From: Prionace glauca
Lineage: Eukaryota > Chordata > Chondrichthyes > Carcharhiniformes > Carcharhinidae
Direction of reading: 5' to 3'
Length of the DNA stretch: 64,000 nt
Assembly (NCBI GenBank): GCA_037974335.1
Contig: CM075760.1
Span: 20,974,291-21,038,290 of the forward strand
The notes below the pieces were generated by a model. It had not been told where the DNA came from. It did no database searches and saw only the letters and a program-made list of their open reading frames with translations. Positions 56,371-64,000 of this stretch are shown here, piece after piece. The position numbers and the translations under genes were made by a program. Positions within the stretch are counted from its first letter, which is position 1. The number at the start of each line of letters is the position of its first letter.

Positions 56371-57083
56371 AAATGCTGCGAGTTCCTTGCGGTACTAGTA
56401 ACATTATCAGTGGATTGAGGAGCAGGATGGGGTTTGAGGTCGGAGATTTTTGATGAATGTGGAAATGTCTGAGGGGGAAAACAGGAAGTTAAAAGCCGCA
56501 AGTTGAAAGGGACATGATTTGACATGTGTGCTGTGTGTGTATCTGGCATGTATGTTGTGTATCTGACATGTATGTTCTTCAGAGTTTATCGTTAGTGTTA
56601 CAACTCTGACTTCTCCAGCTCCGAGGCCAGTTCATCCAGCCGGAAGATTTAGATGTTGTTCCCTTCACAGACGCTGTGGGGCGATTGATTTCTGTGTTTC
56701 TCCTGAGAGGAGAGATTCAGTGGGATGAGTCTGTTCGCTCTGGAGTTTAGAATAATCAGAGATGATCTTATTGAAAAATCTGAAATAGGGAAACAGTGCG
56801 ACATGAAAACCTTGGGAGGGTGTTCCCTCCGCCCCCTCCCCTGGCTAAATTATTAAGAACAAAGGAAAAATACGGTGAATGATGTAAGAGGATTTTGGAA
56901 TGCTTGGGAAAGGTGAAGCCAAGAATTGAGAGATGTGATTGATGTAATTGATGACTGAGAGGGATGGATAGAAACTTTGGGGATTCAATGTAAACGTTGA
57001 AATCTGAACAAACTGAGACACCAAATAGAAAAGCCATATTCTCTCCATGCATTTTAGGTTACGGAAAGACCAATAGTGCCTGT

Positions 57084-57154
57084 GCCCAGCTAGCTCAATC
57101 GGTAGAGCATGAGACTGAATCTCAGGGTCGTGGGTTCGAGCCCCACGTTGGGCG
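57084..57154 (+). pseudogene. tRNA-Lys (CTT type) lacking two anticodon-loop bases
   Basis: Acceptor, D arm and T arm match vertebrate Lys-CTT as I recall it (gcccagctagctc; gtcgtgggttcgagccccac; gttgggc) and a T5 stop follows at once. The anticodon arm reads gagactgaatctc, 2 bases short of gagactcttaatctc, so no CTT anticodon exists. The remainder is strikingly intact. Confidence 0.88.
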
Positions 57155-58144
57155 TCGATGTTTTTAAAACTTTGACTCATTCCTGGGTGAATTCCAGATC
57201 ACCGTTCCTCCAGGAGTGCCACGGCTCAAACTGAGTCGCTCTCTCTTTTCTCCGTTGTTCATCTCACAGTTGAGAAAACTGCCTCCAGATCACTGGAAGG
57301 CGGTGAGCTAGGCGGTGAGCTAAGCGCTGAACTCAGCGAGAGGTTTTGTTCCCATTTATTATGAGATTTGAACCCAGATCTGCGAGATTGTGTCAGTGGA
57401 AACAACAATCATCTCCATTGTAATTCAATCACTCCAGCCTTCCATCCTATCAAAAGCCTATTTTTTCTTCCATCCTCTCTCTCTCTATTTTCCTTGGCTC
57501 TGTACTTGCTTGAAAGCCATGAAATCATCAATTTCTTCCAGTTAGGGTCAAAGGTCAGCAACCTGTATCATTCCCTCTCTTTCCCTCCACAGAAACCGTT
57601 GAAACTGATGAATCTTCCAACATTTTCCGTTTTGAGGTGGGATTTGCAGCAACTACAATTCCTTCTTTTGGATCACAGTGGATCACTTTTCTCTGACTGA
57701 ACCATAACTGTCTCAATAGTTAAAGGGCTGAGGTTTAAAATAATAAGAGCCCCAAATATGTCGCCCTGTCTGACATGAAATGAAACAAAATGAAAATTAT
57801 TAATTATTTCATAAAATTCTGCTAACACAATATAGATTTCATTGTCAGCATTTGTTGTTTATCCCTATTTCCCACTGAACTAACTATTTTGTTGGGCCAT
57901 TTCAGAGGGCAGTTTAGAGTCAATTACATTGTCTTAAATTCTTTCTCCAGAGATGCTGTTCCTCCTGTTGATATTTTCCAGCATTTTAAGTTTTTTTTAA
58001 GTTCCAGCATCTGCAGTAATTTGCTGTTGGCTGAAGGAGTCATTCCTGTTCTATCAAAACAATTTTTTTTCCTCAACAAGCCGTTCTGGAGAATTTGAAA
58101 AACGCTGCAATGTACCGGTCAGATTAAGGCTGTTATTCGTATCT

Positions 58145-58216
58145 TCCCTGGTGGTCTAGTGGTTAGGATTCGGCGCTCTCACCACCGCGGCCCGGGTTCG
58201 ATTCCCGGTCAGGGAA
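58145..58216 (+). tRNA. tRNA-Glu (CTC)
   Basis: 72 bases, acceptor TCCCTGG fully paired, anticodon loop CTCTCAC, B-box gggttcgattcc. One change in the anticodon stem (accaccg for accgccg). The best-preserved Glu-CTC gene in the window. Confidence 0.92.
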
Positions 58217-59981
58217 TGTAGGTTTTGTTGCTGCCGACCAGCACAAGATTTAGCAGGGTCTGAAATTCCTTCCCGATGGAAAACAGGAGCGATCATTGTG
58301 TCAGTTTGAACTACCTGGAGAAACAAAATAAACCCATTGGCCCAATCCCGGCAATTTATAATTTCATTCCCCTTGCTGCTTCCTCCTGTCAAAATGAATA
58401 ATAATACATTCTACTCCACTACATTTCACTGCAGCTCACCACATTCAAAGATCATTCGCAGCCTCTGCCTCTTCTCTCGCTTCTTGTGGGAAATCTGCTG
58501 AACAACATGAGTTTTTCACAGTTCTGCTGTGATATCTGAGATTTGTATCTCATTGATCATCATTACTGTCTCCATTACTTCATCCCAGGTCACTGTCACT
58601 ACAGATATAGTCACACAGTCATTCTATCATCTGCAGCAAATGATATTCCCTTCCTTTGCTTTCAGATACATTCACCTCCAGAAATTGATTACATGGTGAG
58701 TATAATGTTCTGTTTAGCTGACAGTTTATCATCAATCCTGTTCCAGAATGGAGTAGCACCGTGTCAAAGTGGGTGGGAGTTGGTGACTCCACCAGTTCTG
58801 AGACCTCACTGAACGTTTACATATTTTCCAGTAACTTACGGCGTGGAATGGTTATGAATAGAATACTTACTTTGTTATTCATGCTAATAAAGATGTCTGT
58901 TTTCGGCTAATCATTCCATTACGTTCTATTTTATTATTTTAAATACTTGTTCAGAATTCATTCAAAAAATTTATTCATAACTGAAGATAAATCTATTTAT
59001 CTCTGAATTTTTTTAACAATTATTTCTTTTCAGACCCTTCACAAACAAAGACCAACCTTGCTTATATTCGGTTCTATGCATGTTTAATATATGTATTTGC
59101 TTATTTCACTTCAACACTCCAGTGCATTTGGGGCACAAACGAACTTTGATCTCTCACACATGCTGCAAAATCCGCGAGGGTAGTGGAATTAAATGCGCAT
59201 TCAGCTGAGGTTTTTTAATTGAATTGTACCAAGTGCATTGTCAAATACTGCCATTGAGTTTTACTAAATGCAATCACTGCCACTCCAACATTCTGTCTCA
59301 AGTTGTCGTCTAGCACCGACCCTAAATCCTTGGAAGTTTAGCGCTAACATTTTGACCAAAGAACAAAGAAAAACACAGCATGGGAAACAGGCCCTTTGAC
59401 CCAACGAGCTCACGCTGCATTTCAACATTATGAGTGCCCTCCTCTACCCATGACCTTTGTCTACACCTGTTGGGGAAGATTTTCAACCGCCTTTGCCGAA
59501 TAATCCATTCATCCATGAATCTCTAGTCTAATCTGTTCAATTCACCATTGCTAAATCCAATAATGAACACTGTGCAAAGGGCGCGGGACTGTTTGGGCTG
59601 AGGGTCGAGCTGAGTGGGAGGGTGGGGATGTGGTGAGGTGGGGTGGAATTGTGAAGAGAGTTCACGGGGGTTGAGTTTTGAGATTCATTTCAGTGAGGGA
59701 GTTGTGTTGCAGCTGAAGTGAAATGCAAACATTCGCTCAAGTTAACAGAATGGTACAAAACTGGAGGTCAACATGATGTCCAGGCTGGTTCATTAGTATT
59801 AGCTGATTTGAATCCGGATTTTTTCTGGGTTCAATTCATTTTTTTAATTTGTTTTTACAATTTCAATACACGTTTTAATCAGAAATGGTGACACAAAATA
59901 TGTCTACACTGTGTATGATTCACTGAGATATTGTTTTGTTCAGAACACGAGATAATCACCCTGTTCTAACGAAAAATATGT

Positions 59982-61542
59982 TTATTCTGTAAGTAATTTC
60001 ACAATTGCAGTAAATGGAGATCTGATCACATTCTTTAGATCCTCTCTGAATTGTGTCTGGGTCACTGCGTAAATGTATGTATTGGTGCAGCAACTCAGGA
60101 GTTGGAGCATAAATCCCAATTCCCGCACAAATGCAGGAATATAAAAATGAATTAAGTTTAAATTATATAATCGTTGACAAAAGGAGTGGATAAGTAACAC
60201 TGACCATAGTAGGATAAAATTTAATGATAGAGCAAATAGTAAGATAATGGATTTTCTTCTCTTCACTGTCTCTGGGTCCTTTGAACTATCCATACACTTG
60301 TGACTCTGAAGTCTCCTGCGGAATTTGGTCGACCCTAGAATGTGTTTAATGGTGAAAATATTCAGCAACATAATCAACAAAAAAGGAATGAACGGTGTTA
60401 AAATATAATGCAGATTTTCAACCACTCCCCATGCTTCAGAAGAGAGGGCATCAACGCCAACATCACAAAAATGGGGAATATTCTGAATCGCATATCTATC
60501 ACCATACATGAAATACCAGAAAATGTTCTTTACACTGAATAGCACACTCACAGTTCCGAGAACCACTGTTGCAGTTTTCTCAGTGCAGTATTTTATTTTC
60601 AGCTTCTGACAAGTAATAGCCACAAATCGATCAAAGGTGAATGTGACAGTGAACCAGACAGAGCAATCAGTGACTGCATAAAGCAGCACAGCATGGATAT
60701 TACATATTTTAATGTGGTAAATGATTACAAATTCAAACTTAATGGGAATTTGCCTCAATATGAGATCGGTGATAATGACCAGTAGATCCGCTGCTGACAT
60801 GGAAATGAGGTAATGTATCACACTTTTGGAAAGACCACACTTCCCTCGTGACAGGATAAGAATCGTCAATACATTCACTGTAAGGAAGAGAAACACAATT
60901 TATTCGTGTTTTAGACTGAGCACAAGAGAAACAATCTCTCAGGATCCTTGGGAACAGCTGAAACATTTTTATTAAATCCACCCCGGAACAGACTGAATTC
61001 ACCTATTCTGCTCGAGACAAAGTTCACAGCAGAAAAGCCCCGCAATGATGTAGCAAGAAACCACATTCACCAGTTGATAACATCTCCAATTTGTTGCCTT
61101 CATCAGATTTGTATGTGGGGGACACAATGGTGCCAGTAGGTTTGGAGCAAATTTTCCTGGTCTGGATGACTCTGCTTTGATTGTGCTGAAGGCTGTGCAG
61201 TTGAAGATGTTAAATCAGCTGATTTGGAATTGGCTGTGAATCATAATACTGGAAATCATGTTACATAACGACAACCGTAAAGTGGAACGATTGAAAGTGA
61301 ATGTCACGTAGTGTGAGGATAGCTGTGTGGCAACGAGAAATGTTTCCAGTGCATTCACAGCTACAAACCATGACGGTTACGCAGAATAATATCAAAAACT
61401 GGGTAACATAGACAAGGACAATGAACACAGAGAAATATGACTTACCAGTGACACCAACTACGGCAAGGACAGGGTAGTAAATCCTTTAGATATCGGAAAA
61501 TACCCAAAGAATACGAAGCTCAAGTGGTATAATCCAGAACAT
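59982..61542 (-). pseudogene. GPR139-like GPCR copy 2, early stop in exon 1
   Basis: Inverted duplicate of the 52,861-54,420 gene. Exon 1 is 61,446-61,542 and exon 2 is 59,982-60,877; splice sites are conserved (gtaag donor, ccttacag acceptor). Exon 2 is fully open (NVLTILILSRGKCGLSKS to AIVKLLTE) with the same DRF and NTYIY motifs and only scattered substitutions. In exon 1 codon 19 (Gln in copy 1) is TAA at 61,486-61,488, so the standard start yields 18 residues. It is either a young pseudogene or a gene using another first exon or start. A Met codon at 60,894-60,896 opens exon 2 within intron sequence. Confidence 0.85.
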
Positions 61543-62207
61543 GGCTCTGAAATTCAATGATCGCTGACTGTACTAGAGACCACTCCCAGTTAAACAATAT
61601 TGCACAGACAGTGAAAATTCCTATTTATAAATCTTCTAATGTCCCCATTGGAACAATTAAACCGTGTGCTGAGGGACATGAATCACAGTCTCTGAACAAA
61701 CAAGATGACTTCATCTTTTCTTGTAAATTACATGGTTATTGTCCTTTTTATGCATGTTAAAAAATCCGAATGAAGGCAAACATTTTGGTTCATGCACCTT
61801 GGCAAAAAAAAGAACATTGATGAACAGTGTGTTGCTGAACTGAAGAGAGTTGAAACCGTTGTGAGTATTGCTGTCACACATTGTCAGCCTATCCGTTTTC
61901 CAACAGATCTCTAAAGACAGATAAGTCAACAGCGGGACCAAAATAGTGAGGCTGAAATCATTTTGTATGCAAGAACACACAACAGAATGGTTGTCAATAA
62001 ATACTTACATATTAAATGTTCTTCAGTTGAAACACATGAACTGTTTGTTGTTTCCATGCACTCATGGAAGGCAGAGATGGGGGTGAAGGTTATCACTGGG
62101 AAAACTGAAGGGGAATTGCTAAAAGAGATCATTTCTCCAAAATGGGTTATTTGAAAGTAGATTATTTAAAATAAATAAGCACGCAAATGTCTATGATATT
62201 TCTTAGA

Positions 62208-62395
62208 CATAGAACCATAAAATTCCTACAGTTCAGAAGAAAGGTTATCTTGGCCCATCGAGTCTGCATCCCACCCAGGTCCTCCCCGCTGCCCTATCCC
62301 CATTAGCCCCACACATTTTCCATGGCTAATCCACATATTCAACGGGAAAATAACGGGCAATTTTGCATGGCCAATCCAACTAATATGATCTGTCG
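62208..62395 (-). mobile_element. SINE 3' part, mirror copy
   Basis: Counterpart of 52,020-52,200 ('cataaaattcctacagttc', 'cccatcgagtctgcatccca', 'gcatggccaatccaac'). Confidence 0.75.
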
Positions 62396-62713
62396 TAATA
62401 TAAATGAGGGATGGGTTTTGTGCAGTAATACAGAGACAGAGCCGAATGCACCAGATATCGATAAAGCACCTGTACTAATATGAATGCAAACTGGGTCCAG
62501 TTCAGTCATTACTGAGAGAGTGTATACAGTATATTACTAACCAGCGTGGTGTTTTCTCATCTAAATAGAAACATGACATACTCAGTTTTGACAAAGACAA
62601 GGTCTTTGTGAAGGATAAAATGTGAAGGATAAACTTGCATTTGGTGAATAAAAAGTCCGAAATACAATAAAAATTCATGGATAAATCAACATTTTAAATA
62701 AATTGCATCAGCT

Positions 62714-62785
62714 TCCCTGGTGGCCTAGTGGTTAAGATTCGGCGCTCTCAGTACTACAACCTGGGTTCGGCTCCCGCTCAGGGAA
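62714..62785 (+). pseudogene. tRNA-Glu (CTC) relic in unit A copy 3
   Basis: 72 bases, acceptor TCCCTGG/CAGGGA kept, anticodon loop starts CTCTCAG, but the 3' anticodon-stem strand (tacta) no longer pairs with cggcg, and the B-box is ggttcggct. Decayed relative to its partners. Confidence 0.8.
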
Positions 62786-63384
62786 TGTAGATTTATTGCT
62801 GTACAACAATCCTGCGTTACTTCTCAGTCTGCAACTGTCAGAATCAATATTAGGGAGATTTCTTTGTTTGTATCTGAATTGGAAAAGTCACATGTGAAGA
62901 ATCAAAAAGAAATTAAGAGAGCGATAGGCGAGAAAGGGCTGATGGTACGAAATGCTGATGCGGTTAAAATCTAGCTGTTAATGGGGGAAGATTTATTGTT
63001 TCTACTGACACAAATATCTGCAGATCTCGGTCCAAATCTCTGCTTCCATGACAAGAAAACTTTGAATTGAATGAAATAGTAAACTCTCCCACCCCCTGTG
63101 AAATGGCGGCAGTTTTCACTCAGAAACCAGTAAGTGTGAGTTTAAGAATGTGGGAAGGAGAAAGACTCAGTTTGAGCGGTGACATTGCGGGAGGAATGGA
63201 GAGCTGGAGTTCATCCAGAAAAGCAGCAAATTTAAAATCAATGGTGTCCAATGTTGGATGGTCCATTAACGCTGATAATTTAATGTTATTCAGCAGAATT
63301 ACCACAGGATGGTTTATCACAGATTGATGCTAATACTTTGAATGGAGTGAATTGCAGTGACATTGAATGCAGTAGAAAGGACAG

Positions 63385-63680
63385 CGCGGTAGCACAGTGA
63401 TTAGCACTGCTGCCTCACAGCGCCAGGGACTCAGGTCCTCGGGTCAACGTCTGTGCGGAGTTTGCACGTTCTCCCCGTGCCTCCGTGGGTTTCCTCCGGG
63501 TGTTCCGGTGTCTGATTCAAAGAAGTGTGTTTTAGTTTGATTGGCCATGCTAAATTGATCCTAGTGTCACACGGATTAGGAGGATAAATATGTGGGTTTA
63601 CAGGGAATAGGGCGTGGGTGGGATTGTTGTGGCTGCGGACTCGATGGGCTGAATGGCCTCCTTCTGGGGGAATCGAAAGA
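63385..63680 (+). mobile_element. SINE within unit A, copy 3
   Basis: 'acagcgcggtagcacagtga' to 'ggctgaatggcctccttctg', orthologous to the SINEs at 40,850 and 50,735. The remaining 63,681-64,000 is unit A flank without a gene. Confidence 0.85.
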
Positions 63681-64000
63681 GGTAATGCAAATATACATTG
63701 TTTTGGATGAAACAGCAGGTCAACTAAATATATTTTCACTGTCATGTAAAAGCGGACCTGACATCTGCATTGAAATGTGATGAGGTTGGAAAAACTCAGG
63801 ACGTTACATGGCATGTGTGCATCAGGAAACAAAGATAAACCTTCACCTCCTTCACTTTTCATTAACATTGGGAATGTTTAGAAATAGAGGAAGTTTTTTA
63901 AAAAGCGAAATCCAACAAGGAGGAAATAGAACAACACCTGGCAGGGTGGAAATTGCGGTGGGTATTTAGTCTGTTGCAGTTTGTGTTAATTGATGTTTGA

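Larger units (their letters stand above)
55589..58813. other. Spacer of palindrome 2 (3.2 kb) with older unit-A remnants
   Basis: It holds Thr, Lys-like and Glu tRNA genes, a small CR1-like piece at about 56,715-56,800 ('ctctggagtttagaataatc') and a SINE tail at 57,948-58,030. 57,186-57,420 ('gctcaaactgagtcgctctc', 'cagatctgcgagattgtgtc') and 58,400-58,530 resemble unit A flanks (51,180-51,400; 51,020-51,130) at low identity, so a first, older round of duplication is recorded here. No protein gene is supported. Confidence 0.65.
58814..64000 (-). repeat. Right arm of GPCR/tRNA palindrome 2 (runs off the window)
   Basis: Inverted copy of 50,402-55,588. From 62,420 on it is unit A copy 3 in plus orientation. 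The expected Phe tRNA would lie just past base 64,000, because in unit A copy 1 it begins about 75 bases after the position equivalent to the window end. Confidence 0.92.

Overview
This window reads as germline DNA from a cartilaginous fish, most likely a shark. The evidence is a cluster-type IgM heavy-chain locus (one V, two D, one J and one set of mu exons within about 20 kb), many CR1-clade LINE copies ending in ATTCTATG-type tails, tRNA-derived SINEs of the elasmobranch kind, and long CA and CACTCA repeats in introns. No bacterial, CRISPR or plasmid features were seen.

Region 1 (1-15.5 kb) is repeat-rich upstream DNA. It holds a CR1 copy with an uninterrupted reverse transcriptase frame (about 1.95-3.83 kb), many older repeats, and an upstream, decayed duplicate of the V unit (about 4.5-7.9 kb) whose VH pseudogene carries two repeat insertions, one with a visible target-site duplication.

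Region 2 (15.5-36.2 kb) is a complete, unrearranged IgM cluster: promoter palindromes, split leader and VH exon with a 23-spacer RSS, D1 (12/22), D2 (12/12), JH (23), an 11-kb J-C intron, C-mu1 to C-mu4 with a secretory tail and internal membrane splice donor, poly(A) signals, TM1, and a tiny TM2 exon. All reading frames and splice phases I checked agree, so it could encode both secreted and membrane IgM. Just upstream of C-mu1, where a mammalian switch region would sit, is a 0.75-kb G-rich tract with AGCT motifs, preceded by 1.9 kb of an almost G-free CTCACTCACCC array.

Region 3 (36.2-39.7 kb) holds CR1 fragments, a CpG-rich repeated element and a SINE with a multiplied head.

Region 4 (39.7-64 kb) is a tRNA-gene district built from nested inverted duplications. 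A 4.3-kb tRNA unit (Glu, Phe, Val-CAC, Val-TAC) occurs inverted around about 45.95 kb. A second, larger palindrome centred near 57.2 kb has as arms the same unit plus a two-exon GPR139-like receptor gene. The left receptor gene is open (330 residues). The right copy has an early stop in exon 1 although exon 2 is fully open. The spacers hold further tRNAs (Glu-TTC, Gly-GCC, Asn-like, Thr-TGT, Lys-like, Glu-CTC).

Coordinates of repeat edges are by eye and approximate. Splice sites, RSSs and tRNA ends were counted base by base.
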